64,000 nt of DNA from Chitinophaga ginsengisoli (GTDB lineage Bacteria > Bacteroidota > Bacteroidia > Chitinophagales > Chitinophagaceae): assembly GCF_003014595.1 (NCBI RefSeq), contig NZ_PYGK01000016.1, positions 168,713 to 232,712 on the forward strand, given 5' to 3'. Below, piece by piece: positions 18,654 through 27,384 of the stretch (position 1 is the first letter of the stretch; every line of letters starts with the position of its first letter). Both the position numbers and the translations under genes were made by a program. The notes beneath the pieces are model-generated. The model saw nothing but the letters and a program-made list of their open reading frames with translations. It ran no database searches and was not told the DNA's origin.

Positions 18654-19394
18654 CTACTTTTTGGGATAGTTGGTACTGATGTGATATCTGTCTTCCATAT
18701 CCCATAGCCTGGCACCGCCTTTAATACCGTCTTTATTGGTAAAAATATGAATGTTATCATCCAGGGGAATGGTCAGTTCATCTGCACTGCCTCCACCGAT
18801 GTACAGACGATCGTAATTGAAGACGGTTTTCAGGATGCCCAGCACGCGTTCCATTCTTTTGTTCCATTTCTCTTTGCCTTCTTTTTCCAGGGCTTTATTC
18901 CCGATGTATTCGTCATAATCGTGTTCCCGGGTAACGGGGTGGTGCGCCAGTTCAAGATGGGGCAGCAGGTACCCATCTATCAGCAGTGCGGTGCCAAACC
19001 CTGTGCCCAGTGTAACCGCCAGTTCATAGCCTTTACCGCTGACTACGCCAAGTCCCAGCTGATCAGCATCGTTGACGAGTCTTACCGGTTTATTCAACAG
19101 GTCGGCGATCTGCTGACCCAGGTCGATATTCTTCCAGTTGGGGTTACCCAGGTTGGGGGCGGTATAGACAATGCCATTGCGGACATAACCGGGAAAACCT
19201 ACTGAGATCTTGTCGTATGCAGGCATGTCTTTGACCAGTGTGGAAATGGTGGCCAGTACATCGGCAGGTTTGGCGTCTTTGGGTGTAGGTACACGTTTGT
19301 AATCCATCTGCCATTCGCCTTGATCGTTGAGAATAGTGCCTTTGATGTGTGATCCGCCTACGTCTATCGCTAGAATATGTCCGGGTGATGTCAT
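18654..19394 (-). CDS. ROK-family kinase, polyphosphate-glucokinase-like
   Basis: 246 residues, cytoplasmic. The phosphate-binding loops DVGGSHIKG (about residue 11) and LGTGFGTALLIDG (about 128) are those of ROK sugar kinases. VPTPKDAKP, GFPGYVRNGIVYTAPNLG, NDADQLGLG and LPHLELAHHP closely follow the polyphosphate glucokinase pattern, which uses polyphosphate and sometimes ATP to make glucose 6-phosphate. The long ROK zinc-binding CxxGCxGC motif is absent, as in that subgroup. It is preceded by the DUF3606 gene, whose terminator separates the two, so it is probably transcribed alone. Confidence 0.85.
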   Translation of the reverse strand: MTSPGHILAIDVGGSHIKGTILNDQGEWQMDYKRVPTPKDAKPADVLATISTLVKDMPAYDKISVGFPGYVRNGIVYTAPNLGNPNWKNIDLGQQIADLLNKPVRLVNDADQLGLGVVSGKGYELAVTLGTGFGTALLIDGYLLPHLELAHHPVTREHDYDEYIGNKALEKEGKEKWNKRMERVLGILKTVFNYDRLYIGGGSADELTIPLDDNIHIFTNKDGIKGGARLWDMEDRYHISTNYPKK

Positions 19395-19417
19395 TGTATA
19401 CTGAGATTAATATTAGA

Positions 19418-19445
19418 GAAAAACCCTGCGTTTTATTACGCAGGG
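19418..19445 (-). terminator. Terminator after the DUF3606 gene
   Basis: On the minus strand CCCTGCG pairs with CGCAGGG (plus 19424-19430 and 19439-19445) and is followed by a five- to six-base U-tract (plus 19418-19423). Confidence 0.85.
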
Positions 19446-19458
19446 CGTTTCACTGAAA

Positions 19459-19644
19459 TTACTTCAGATTTTGCAGATATTTAATAACATCTTCCCGGAA
19501 CGGGCCTTTATTTTTGATGGCTTCCAGTACCTGTTCATGTTTGAGATGCGGAAACTGCCTGTGTACATATTCCACTTCCGCAGGATCATTCGCATCAATT
19601 CTTATACGGTCTTGCTGACCGACATTGGATTTATTGTCAGACAT
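19459..19644 (-). CDS. DUF3606 small protein
   Basis: 61 residues from ATG at 19644. The pattern MSDNKSNVGQQDRIRID, then a helical pair with EVEYVHRQFPHL and KNKGPFREDVIKYL, matches the DUF3606 family of small stress-associated cytoplasmic proteins (function not established). The frame stays open upstream to 19746, but that start would overlap the end of the preceding hydrolase gene by 23 bases, and the extra 34 residues are low-complexity. A terminator follows directly. Confidence 0.85.
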   Translation of the reverse strand: MSDNKSNVGQQDRIRIDANDPAEVEYVHRQFPHLKHEQVLEAIKNKGPFREDVIKYLQNLK

Positions 19645-19723
19645 ATGAAAAGGTTTTGAGTGAAAGATCTTTTCATATGTCTGATCAGAGATTGTGCCAT
19701 TCTTATTGCTGTGAGAATGGTGG

Positions 19724-21361
19724 TTATTCCTGTTTTTTAAAGACAATGTTTTTTATTCTTCCGTTGGAGAGTTTGAAGCCTGTGATGTTGCCTGCATCTG
19801 CCTTTAAAAAATTAATGGTGCCGTTATTGCTGCTGAACCTGTCGGCTACGGATCTGTCAGGGGTGAAGTCAAAGTCGCCCAGGCGCATATGATGAGCAGT
19901 CAGTTTCCCATGCTGCACAGTGAATTTATAGGCGGTTTCCAGTTCTTCGCTATAGTAGGTGCCTGTATAGGGTACCAGCAATGCTGAGTCGAGCCTGACG
20001 GGCGTTATTCTGGGAGCGATGATATTCCGGTATTTAAGCGCAGCCGCTTTATCGGTGATATTCCTGAAAGTAACGGATGACTGATAAGCGGGCACCCACA
20101 ATACGGTATCTGATTTTATATCAGTAGGGAATTTACTTTCTCCATCTGCCTGTACCATCATATGGCCTTCTTCAAGGGTAAAGGTAACATACCAGCCGTC
20201 GCCCAGCTTGTAGGTGCCGGTATATTTCTTTAGTAATTCCGGATCTCCTTTCAGCGTAGGTAATTTACTGAGATCCTCACGTACTGGAATGGCGGGCAGT
20301 TTATCTTTCAGGAACAGTTTTGCGACAGCCAGGGCATTGCTTTCAGGATCAAAGTCGCTGTTATTACTCAGGAGGATGATCGCCAGCTTTTGATCAGGAT
20401 AAACATTGATAGTCGTCCGGAATCCGGCCCAGCCGCCATCGTGCGAGATATTTCTTATGCCATTGTTGGTTTCTACCGACAGGCCATATCCATAAGTAAC
20501 GGGTTCTTTATTATTAAGGCTATCTATTTCAAGCATCCGGAGGAAGACGGGGTCTTTCCTGTCTATTTGCTGCTGAAAATGAATGACCCATTTAGAGAGG
20601 TCTTCAACAGTCGTAAAGATAGAGCTGGAGCCAAGCGCGGTGAGTGCATCGTTCAATTTGCGGAAGGTCTTGCCATCGTTGTTGTCATAGGAACTTGCAA
20701 GGCGAGGGATCACTTTTGAGTAGTCGTCCGATACCAGGGAAGCGTTCATCTGTAAAGGCGTGAAGACGTGCTCCTGTATCCATTGAGGAAAGGGCTTACC
20801 GCTTACTTTTGCCACCAGTGCCGCCAGTAAGTTATAGCCGGTATTAGAGTAGGAATACCGTGCGCCTGGCTGGAAGTCAAGGTCATGCTGCAGCTTTACC
20901 ATCCGCAGGATATCTTCAAATGTGAAGGCTTCGTCCCATCGCCATCCCGCAGCATGTAAGGTAGCAGGCCAGTCTCTCAGTCCGCTGGTATGGTGGACCA
21001 GATGACGTATGGTGATGGGGTAGCTGAACTGAGGCACTTCCGGCAGGTATTTCCGGATATCGTCATCCGGAGAGATCTTCCCTTCCTGTATTAGCGTAGA
21101 GATGGCGAAGCCAGTGAATTGTTTTGATACAGAGGCAATGTCGAAGACGGTGGCAGGTGTGATAGGGGCATCGTATTCGAGGTTGGCCGTGCCATAACCT
21201 TTTTTAAAGATGACCTTTCCGTTCTGTATTACCAGTGCGGCAACTCCCGGAACACCGGAATGGTTATACCTGGAGAAGATCTGATTGATGCTGGTCTCCA
21301 ATGGTTGTGCGATACATTGTACACAACTCAGCAGCAGTATAACGAGGAGATATCTTTTCAT
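19724..21361 (-). CDS. Secreted serine hydrolase, class C beta-lactamase/DD-peptidase fold
   Basis: 545 residues with a signal peptide (LVILLLSCVQCIAQ). The family triad motifs are present: SVSK (Ser nucleophile and Lys, about residue 79), YSNTGYN (the YxN motif, about 170) and HDGGWAGF (KTG-equivalent, about 315). The last 170 residues form the lipocalin-like C-terminal domain common in these proteins (GTYKLGDGWYVTF, PYTGTYYSEE). Such enzymes are mostly peptidases or esterases, rarely true beta-lactamases. The gene follows the CE20-like gene after a 123-bp gap, so linkage to the xylan operon is uncertain. Confidence 0.88.
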   Translation of the reverse strand: MKRYLLVILLLSCVQCIAQPLETSINQIFSRYNHSGVPGVAALVIQNGKVIFKKGYGTANLEYDAPITPATVFDIASVSKQFTGFAISTLIQEGKISPDDDIRKYLPEVPQFSYPITIRHLVHHTSGLRDWPATLHAAGWRWDEAFTFEDILRMVKLQHDLDFQPGARYSYSNTGYNLLAALVAKVSGKPFPQWIQEHVFTPLQMNASLVSDDYSKVIPRLASSYDNNDGKTFRKLNDALTALGSSSIFTTVEDLSKWVIHFQQQIDRKDPVFLRMLEIDSLNNKEPVTYGYGLSVETNNGIRNISHDGGWAGFRTTINVYPDQKLAIILLSNNSDFDPESNALAVAKLFLKDKLPAIPVREDLSKLPTLKGDPELLKKYTGTYKLGDGWYVTFTLEEGHMMVQADGESKFPTDIKSDTVLWVPAYQSSVTFRNITDKAAALKYRNIIAPRITPVRLDSALLVPYTGTYYSEELETAYKFTVQHGKLTAHHMRLGDFDFTPDRSVADRFSSNNGTINFLKADAGNITGFKLSNGRIKNIVFKKQE

Positions 21362-21484
21362 AGTGATGGATTAAGGAATATGAGATATTCCCTAAAGACG
21401 AATGAAACTGCTAAAAGTTGCACGTAGTCATGCGTTGATCCAACCTGTAGATGCGGGCACGAAAGATTGTGTGCTTATACTCAT

Positions 21485-23425
21485 TTACCTGGCGAAATCG
21501 TCTGTTCTGAAAGGTGATGCCGGAAGGCCTTCTTTGTTGAAGAGATTAGCTCCCTCAGGCGTGTCATCCCAGGCATAACGTACGGCTATGGGTTTTGAAA
21601 CAGACGGATGCCAGACCACTACTGTATTGTTGACTATTTGAGCATGCGCCCACCTGAATTGCTGATCAGGTCCTGCAATGGCGAAGTGTTTCAGCGGGCC
21701 GCCTTTGGCCAGGAGTCCTTTGCCGGTATTAGTGAACCGGATGATGATCTTATTCCCCTGTATGCTCATGTCTTTATAGAGGGGACCGGAGCTGACTACC
21801 AGACTGTCGTTGTATGCCAGTTTGCGCGCAGCCAGGGCCAGGCGTTTGCCTACGTCTTCCTTGTTGAGCGGGTGTATGTCGTTCCATTCGCCAATGTCAA
21901 TAGTGACGGCCATGGCGGTATTAGGAACGGACAGCGTCTTTAACTGCGCTTCCCGTAACAGTGCCCAGTTGCTGCTGGTCGGTTGGGGATGACCGGGCAT
22001 ATAGCTGGTCAGCTGCACATAGAGGAAAGGAAAGTGCTGCATGGGATGCATACTTCCCCATTTTATCCGCCAGTCTTTTATCAGGGCCGGGAATAGCTGG
22101 CTGTATTCCGCGGGCCGGTCTGCATTCGCTTCTCCCTGGTACCAGATAACGCCTTTGATGGTGTAGGGTAATAAGGGCGCTATCATGCCATTGTACAGTC
22201 CCAAAGGTTGGGTGTAAAAGGTCATGGCAGGCGGAATAGGATCGGTGGCTGCTCCCAGCTGGTATTGCCATGGTCCTTTCAGATCAATGGTATCGGTAGG
22301 GGTGAACAGCTGATAAGGTTTGTCTTTATAGAAGCCGCCGTTACCGCTATAGTTGATCACGCGTACGACGATGGTGTTGGTGCCTTGTTGCAGCATGCCG
22401 GCAGGGATAGGATATTTCCTGGGAGGGTACTGATATTGGGTAGAGCCGATCAACTGACCATTGAGGTATACGGAATCGCGGTCAACGATATTGCCCAGGA
22501 ATAGTCTGGCTGGTTGTCCGGCCATGCTTGCCGGTACCTGTATCGTTTTTCTGAACCATACGACACCGTGTATGTTTTTCAGCCCCTGGTCATGCCAGTA
22601 GCCTGGAATATTCATGCTCTTCCAGTCATGTGGATTGTAACTGTTATCAGACCATTTAACAGGAGCCTGCATGCCTTTGTCCTGCCACCATAATTGGCTG
22701 TACCAGTCGTTGCTGGCCTTCTGATCCGCCTTGCGTATGCTGTCGAGGTACTTTGGATCTCTTAACTTAAGTGCGTTGTAGATAGCCGGAAACTGTTGCA
22801 GTGCTTCATCACTTAGCCAGGCTTCCGCGGTCGATCCGCCGGCAGCGGCCCTGATGATGCCGATGGGAATGTGATATTTTTCGTATAGTGCTTTCGCAAA
22901 GAAATATCCTACACCAGAGAATTGTAATACTGATTCCGGATCGGCCATTGCCCAGGAGCCGGTTTCCAGGTCATCCAACGGCTGTTGCCAGTTCATTCTT
23001 GTAGCGACATTAAAAGCCCTGATGTTAGGATTAGTGGCGGCTGCGATCACTGCAGGGTATTTATCCTTCAACCTTGTCATGGGCAGCTCCATATTGGATT
23101 GTCCGGAGCACAGCCAGACGTCGCCAATCAGGATGTTCCTGATGGTGAGGTGATTGCTGGCATCAATCTTCATGTCGTAGGGACCGCCGGCCTCCATGGG
23201 CGGAACGGCCACATGCCAGTGGCCATCCGCAGGAGTGATCGTTTCGTATTGTTGTCCGGCAAAACTGATGGTGATGTTTTCCCCTGCGGTAGCCCATCCC
23301 CACAGGTTTAGCTGGGTTTCCCGCTGTAATACCATATTATCGCTGATCAGACGTGGAAGCCTGACCTGCGCGTGCATGGAACAACTTATTACAGTGCTGA
23401 GAAGGAACAAACGAAATGTCTTCAT
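21485..23425 (-). CDS. SGNH esterase with inserted jelly-roll, sialate-O-acetylesterase/CE20-like
   Basis: 646 residues with a signal peptide. The SGNH hydrolase domain starts with GDVWLCSGQSNMELP (nucleophile serine about 110) and resumes with GVIWYQGEANADRP and the C-terminal Asp/His region DIGEWNDIHPLN. Between the halves, about residues 270-375, is a GH2-like beta-sandwich (VWFRKTIQVP, VYLNGQLIG). A split SGNH domain holding such an insert is the layout of CE20 acetyl esterases. It would remove acetyl groups from xylo-oligosaccharides in the periplasm. It ends the operon with GH67 and the SDR (21-bp gap). Confidence 0.87.
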   Translation of the reverse strand: MKTFRLFLLSTVISCSMHAQVRLPRLISDNMVLQRETQLNLWGWATAGENITISFAGQQYETITPADGHWHVAVPPMEAGGPYDMKIDASNHLTIRNILIGDVWLCSGQSNMELPMTRLKDKYPAVIAAATNPNIRAFNVATRMNWQQPLDDLETGSWAMADPESVLQFSGVGYFFAKALYEKYHIPIGIIRAAAGGSTAEAWLSDEALQQFPAIYNALKLRDPKYLDSIRKADQKASNDWYSQLWWQDKGMQAPVKWSDNSYNPHDWKSMNIPGYWHDQGLKNIHGVVWFRKTIQVPASMAGQPARLFLGNIVDRDSVYLNGQLIGSTQYQYPPRKYPIPAGMLQQGTNTIVVRVINYSGNGGFYKDKPYQLFTPTDTIDLKGPWQYQLGAATDPIPPAMTFYTQPLGLYNGMIAPLLPYTIKGVIWYQGEANADRPAEYSQLFPALIKDWRIKWGSMHPMQHFPFLYVQLTSYMPGHPQPTSSNWALLREAQLKTLSVPNTAMAVTIDIGEWNDIHPLNKEDVGKRLALAARKLAYNDSLVVSSGPLYKDMSIQGNKIIIRFTNTGKGLLAKGGPLKHFAIAGPDQQFRWAHAQIVNNTVVVWHPSVSKPIAVRYAWDDTPEGANLFNKEGLPASPFRTDDFAR

Positions 23426-23446
23426 AAAACGTGAGATATGTGAAGC

Positions 23447-24196
23447 TTAGAATCCAATTGAATTACCGCCGTCGACAGGTAGTATTACGCCCGTAATATA
23501 CCTGGAAGCATCTGAAGCAAGAAAGAGTGCGGCATCTGCCACATCCTCGGGTAGTCCCATGTGTCCCATGGGGGTTCTGCCAATGGCTTTCTGTTTCCTT
23601 TCAGGGTCTGCGTTCAGTGCTTTGGCCGTCATGGCTGTTTCGATGAAGCCGGGAGCAATGGAATTAATGCGGATCCCTTTGGGAGATAATTCGACAGCCA
23701 TGGCCCTTGTCATGCCGTCTATTGCCGTTTTGCTGGCGCTGTAAGCTATCACCCTTGGCATGCCATATTGTGCCGCCATAGAGCTTATATTGATGATACT
23801 GCCGCTGCCTGCAGGTAACATGTGTTTCACTACTTCTCTTGAAATAGCGAATACGGAGCAGAGGTTGGTGGTGATGATCTGCTGGAAGTCTTCGTCGGTG
23901 GTATCGATGAAATCTTTCTTCATATTGATGCCGGCGTTATTCACCAGGACGTCAATATGCCCGAACTGGTCGATGATCTTGTTGATGAGGTCCGGGATGG
24001 AAGACAGATTGCTTACATCATGGATGACAGGGTAACAGCGATCGCCCAGTTGTGCTTTGGCTGCCTGCAGTTTCCTTTCATCTCTGCCTACGATGACGGT
24101 GTGTATACCGCTGCTGATGAATTTTTCTGTAATAGCGAGTCCTATACCTGAGCCTCCGCCGGTTACTATTGCTACTCGTTTGTTTGCTCTGTCCAT
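23447..24196 (-). CDS. SDR-family oxidoreductase, candidate fructuronate reductase
   Basis: 249 residues from ATG at 24196, which starts MDRANKRVAIVTGGGSGIG and puts the nucleotide-binding TGxxxGIG at the usual place; the frame extends to 24349 only by overlapping the GH67 coding end. NNAG, the catalytic Ser and YSASK (YxxxK) are present, and PGFIETAM and DGGNSIGF close the fold. Position between GH67 and CE20-like genes, in a locus that also encodes UxuA, suggests it reduces D-fructuronate to D-mannonate, as SDR-type UxuB proteins do; this is inference from context. Sequence alone could equally mean a glucose or 3-oxoacyl reductase. Confidence 0.88.
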   Translation of the reverse strand: MDRANKRVAIVTGGGSGIGLAITEKFISSGIHTVIVGRDERKLQAAKAQLGDRCYPVIHDVSNLSSIPDLINKIIDQFGHIDVLVNNAGINMKKDFIDTTDEDFQQIITTNLCSVFAISREVVKHMLPAGSGSIINISSMAAQYGMPRVIAYSASKTAIDGMTRAMAVELSPKGIRINSIAPGFIETAMTAKALNADPERKQKAIGRTPMGHMGLPEDVADAALFLASDASRYITGVILPVDGGNSIGF

Positions 24197-24219
24197 ATCG
24201 GTTGTTGATTTAAGGTATA

Positions 24220-26340
24220 TCAGTTTCCCGGTGCATAAGGGAAATGTTGTTGTTGATAATATTCGAGTGTATGGTCCGGTTGTTCGTAATTGGCCGGGAA
24301 GGGCATTCCGGAGAAGGTCTGGAAATATAACAGACAAACATTCCTCCACCAGATAGCTTCTTTGTGCTGGATGGCCAGCAGCATCTGTACCTGGTGAAAT
24401 CTTTCCGGATCAATATAACCTTTAAGCTGTTCCCATTTATGTTGCATGGCGCTGACGGTGTCTACGCCTTCCTGATATTTGTGGCAAAGCTCGTTCCACA
24501 GGGTTCTGCCGGAATGCATTTTGTGCTGCCAGCTGACGTGGTGGAACCACAGCAGGTATTGATCGCTGCAGGTATTGCTGTCGGCGTACAATTGTCTTAC
24601 CGCTGGTTGGTATTGCTGAAGCGCATTAGTGCCGGTGGCTGTTCTGTCAAAGCCGATACCTTTTGCGTCTGCTTTGTGGTAGTATATTGGATCCCAGTCG
24701 GGGCGGGGTGCTTTGTTGCTCCATGGTGCGGGACCGTAATGATGCCCGTTACCCATAATGTGATGCAGGCCGAGTGGTGTCATGTAGTTCACAACAGCTT
24801 CGCGGGAAGCGAGCATGATCTGTTTGATAGATGTGACTACTGCCGGATCGTTACTGAATGTTTGTCCGATCCATTCTGTGGCTATCTGTTCACTGCTGAG
24901 TGTATGATCCCATGCGAGTCGCCCGAGGGCATACCAGTTCGCCTGACCGAAGAGATGACCTGTCCAGTTGCGTTCATTACCAATGTTGGACACCCCTGCG
25001 ATGCCTGACAATGTATGATCGTAGAGACTACCGTCAATGACCTTCGCAATGGTGCTGTTCGGACCTTTCGCATATGTATCTGCGTCAAGCACTTCTTTGA
25101 ACAGGGGTGCTTCATAGACGAGGTGTGTACCCTGGCCGAGGTATTCCTGTGTAAGCTGGAATTCCATCATGAGCGGCGTTTGTGGCATAGCGCCGAACAG
25201 CGGAGAGAATGGTTCTCTTGGCTGGAAGTCGATAGGGCCGTTCTTCACCTGTACGAGTACGTTCTTGCGGAACTTACCGTCTAATGGAGTGAATTCGTTG
25301 TATGCCTGTTTGAAGCGGTCATTGGCTTGCGGATCGTATACGAAGGCACGCCAGATGATAATACCGCCGAAGGGCGCTACTGCTTCTGCCAGCATATTGG
25401 CGCCGTCTGCATGGGTACGGCCATAGTTTTGCGGACCGGGTTGTCCTTCGCTGTTGGCTTTAACCAGGAAGCCGCCGAAGTCGGGGATCAGTTGGTAGAT
25501 CTCTTTAGCTTTGGCCTGCCACCATTGGCGGACGGTGTCGTTAAGCGGATCAGCGGTTTTCAGGTGACCTATTTCCATAGGGGCGCTGAAGCGGGCGCTG
25601 AGGTATACTTTAATGCCGTAGGGGCGGAGGATATTGGCGAGTGCGGCTACCTTTTGCAGATATGGGCCTGTGAGTATAGTTGCGTTGGCGTTGACGTTAT
25701 TAAGTACTGCTCCGTTGATGCCGATTGACGCATTGGCGCGGGCGTAGTCGATATAACGGTCATCTATATAGTCGGGCAGGGTATGCCAGTTCCAGATGGA
25801 GATGCCGGCGTATCCGCGTTCTACGTATCTGTTCAGGTTATCCCAGTGGTTTAACAGTCGGAGTTTGACACGCGGTGAGGAGGTGATGTGTAAGTTTTCG
25901 ATGGGTTGGTGGGTTTGGATCAGTCGCAGGAAGTGGAAGGCGCCGTAAAGTACGCCTGTTTCTGTGTTGGCGGTGATGATCGTGTAGTGTTTACCGTTGA
26001 TTACTTTTGATATGATCAGAAAGCCTTCTGGGCCTGTTGGTTTATCTTCCAGGTTTAATGCTTCGCGTGTGCCTGCGATGAGGGTGTTGGTTGTTGTGTC
26101 TTTCGTTGGTATATGTGTGTCGAGCAGGCCGTTTAAGCCGAGTTCGAGTTCTTTCCTTACCGCTTCCATAGTGGGCGAGTGGCCTTTTATCTGAATAGCG
26201 GTGATGGTTTTCCTGTAGGATGTCAGTAGTAGGTTGTTGTTGTCTATGCGCTTGTACCGGAGCCAGAGATTGTATCCGTCTTCGGCGTGTAATAGATGCA
26301 CGAGGCATAATGACAACAGCAGCAACAGTGTTTTTCTCAT
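24220..26340 (-). CDS. aguA: GH67 alpha-glucuronidase
   Basis: 706 residues from ATG at 26340, giving a signal peptide (LLLLLSLCLVHLLHA). EDGYNLWLRY is the classic start of the mature enzyme. The catalytic region has VKANSEGQPGP (general acid Glu near 298), VKNGPIDFQPREP (Asp near 371) and the Glu of MMEFQLTQEYLG near 393. GH67 removes (4-O-methyl)glucuronic acid from the non-reducing end of aldouronic acids made by xylanases. First gene of an operon with the SDR (23-bp gap) and CE20-like genes. A LacI-type site covers the region just upstream; starting at 26364 would put the coding region into that site, another reason for 26340. Confidence 0.95.
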   Translation of the reverse strand: MRKTLLLLLSLCLVHLLHAEDGYNLWLRYKRIDNNNLLLTSYRKTITAIQIKGHSPTMEAVRKELELGLNGLLDTHIPTKDTTTNTLIAGTREALNLEDKPTGPEGFLIISKVINGKHYTIITANTETGVLYGAFHFLRLIQTHQPIENLHITSSPRVKLRLLNHWDNLNRYVERGYAGISIWNWHTLPDYIDDRYIDYARANASIGINGAVLNNVNANATILTGPYLQKVAALANILRPYGIKVYLSARFSAPMEIGHLKTADPLNDTVRQWWQAKAKEIYQLIPDFGGFLVKANSEGQPGPQNYGRTHADGANMLAEAVAPFGGIIIWRAFVYDPQANDRFKQAYNEFTPLDGKFRKNVLVQVKNGPIDFQPREPFSPLFGAMPQTPLMMEFQLTQEYLGQGTHLVYEAPLFKEVLDADTYAKGPNSTIAKVIDGSLYDHTLSGIAGVSNIGNERNWTGHLFGQANWYALGRLAWDHTLSSEQIATEWIGQTFSNDPAVVTSIKQIMLASREAVVNYMTPLGLHHIMGNGHHYGPAPWSNKAPRPDWDPIYYHKADAKGIGFDRTATGTNALQQYQPAVRQLYADSNTCSDQYLLWFHHVSWQHKMHSGRTLWNELCHKYQEGVDTVSAMQHKWEQLKGYIDPERFHQVQMLLAIQHKEAIWWRNVCLLYFQTFSGMPFPANYEQPDHTLEYYQQQHFPYAPGN

Positions 26341-26355
26341 AACGGGGGAATTGTG

Positions 26356-26378
26356 AAAATACAATCGGTTGCGTAAAA
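26356..26378. promoter_or_regulatory. LacI-type operator before the GH67 operon
   Basis: TACAATCGGTTGCGT (26360-26374) matches the near-perfect palindrome at 28924-28938 beside lacI in 11 consecutive bases (TACAATCGGTTG), in the same orientation. It ends 16-20 bp upstream of the GH67 start codon, a good place for repression. Confidence 0.7.
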
Positions 26379-26443
26379 GTCGGGAAAAGAATTTTAATTA
26401 CAAAGATTTGTTTTGGGAGATGGTGTTTTGGTGAGTGAGGGGG

Positions 26444-26602
26444 GAAGTTGCTGCGGTTTCAGGTGGGATGGTGGGTTGTTGTTTTTTGGGATTGTGGTGG
26501 GGAAGTTGCTGCGGTTTCAGGTGGGATGGTGGTTTGTTGTTTTTTGGGGTTGTGGTGGGGGAAGTTGCTGCGGTTTCAGGTGGGACCACGGGCTGTACCC
26601 CT
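26444..26602 (+). repeat. Tandem repeat, three copies of a 58-59 bp unit
   Basis: GAAGTTGCTGCGGTTTCAGG begins copies at 26444, 26502 and 26561. The first two are nearly identical over their full length, including GGATGGTGG and a TTGTTGTTTTTTGGG stretch. The third copy diverges after GGTGGGA, where it runs into the hairpin element described next. The unit head is the left arm of that element, so the array looks like local amplification of an arm. Confidence 0.85.
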
Positions 26603-26733
26603 TTTCGATCTTTGCTATTGGGCTTTATCAGGCGTATTGAGCGTGGGGATTTTTATTAAACCCCTGGTTGATCGCTTCAGCATCTCAAAGGGCTAAGGCC
26701 CTTAGGTCTCCACCTGAAACCCTCCGCTACTTT
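26562..26733. repeat. Hairpin repeat element A (long imperfect inverted repeat with conserved loop)
   Basis: The 172-bp element begins AAGTTGCTGCGGTTTCAGG and ends with the complement of AAAGTAGCGGAGGGTTTCAG. The arms extend inward: GACC, GGGC and CCCTTT blocks after the left motif (26585-26604) have complements in order at 26685-26709. About 65-80 bases lie in the loop, including TGCTATTGGGCTTTATCAGG. A related element lies at 36409-36567, where the loop and outer arms are similar and the inner arms differ but still pair. No open reading frame or transposase is associated. Confidence 0.75.
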
Positions 26734-26778
26734 GGGAGGGCTGATGATGGGAGGAGTGGCCGCAATTCAGGCCGTCAA

Positions 26779-27326
26779 CCACAACAAAACATCGATCAAC
26801 CCCTTTAGGGGGTGTCTTGTTTGTAGCGCGGGGTGATAACCCCGGGGAAGGTGATAACCCCGGGTAAGATGACAACCCCGGGATGATGATAACGAGGGAA
26901 CGTGATAATTCCCGGGGAATCCAATAACCACAACAAAACATCGATCAACCCCTTTAGGGGTTGTCTTGTTTGTAGCGCGGGGTGATAACCCCGGGAAGGT
27001 GATAACCCCGGGAAGGTGATAACCCCGGGGAAGGTGATAACCCCGGGATGATGATAACACGGGGATAATGATAACATTGGAACGTGATAATCACCGAAAA
27101 TCCGATCACCACAACAAAACATCGATCAACCCCTTTAGGGGTTGTCTTGTTTGTAGCGCGGGGTGATAACCCCGGGAAGGTGATAACCCCGGGATGATGA
27201 TAACCCCGGGATGATGATAACACGGGAACGTGATGATCCCGCAGAATCCGATCACCACAACAAAACATCGATCAACCCCTTTAGGGGTTGTGTTGTTTGT
27301 AACGCGGGGTGATAACCCCGGGAACG
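26779..27326. repeat. Four-unit GC-rich repeat array with internal short repeats
   Basis: Units start with CCACAACAAAACATCGATC at 26779, 26928, 27109 and 27255 (spacing 149, 181 and 146 bp). Each has a core with the palindrome CAACCCCTTTAGGGGTTG, then TTTGTAGCGCGGGG, then a varying number of 16-18 bp subunits of the type AAGGTGATAACCCCGGG or ATGATGATAACCCCGGG. The fourth unit is cut short after one subunit. Long minus-strand frames cross the array in several registers but contain only translated repeats. Part of the core (AACCCCT...GGTTGATCG on the minus strand) resembles the loop of element A. Confidence 0.85.
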
Positions 27327-27384
27327 AACATCAACACACCCCGATTTGCATAAAAAAGACAAGATGTATTAACTTGCGGCCCTT

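Noticed and set aside
23447..24349. Longer start for the SDR gene at 24349
   Set aside because: It would overlap the 3' end of GH67 by about 130 bases and place 51 unrelated residues before the standard TGxxxGIG start.
26413..26696. Plus-strand frames rich in Gly, Trp and Phe over the tandem repeat
   Set aside because: Three frames are open over the same low-complexity GT-rich repeat; no start signal or family resemblance.
26702..27268. Several overlapping minus-strand frames through the GC-rich array, with repeated GLSP and ATNKT-like segments
   Set aside because: The same repeats are open in several registers, products are only translated repeat units, and unit lengths are not multiples of three, which does not fit a protein repeat.
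26779..27326. CRISPR array
   Set aside because: No unique spacers of constant length, the units are about 146-181 bp, and no cas gene is in the window.
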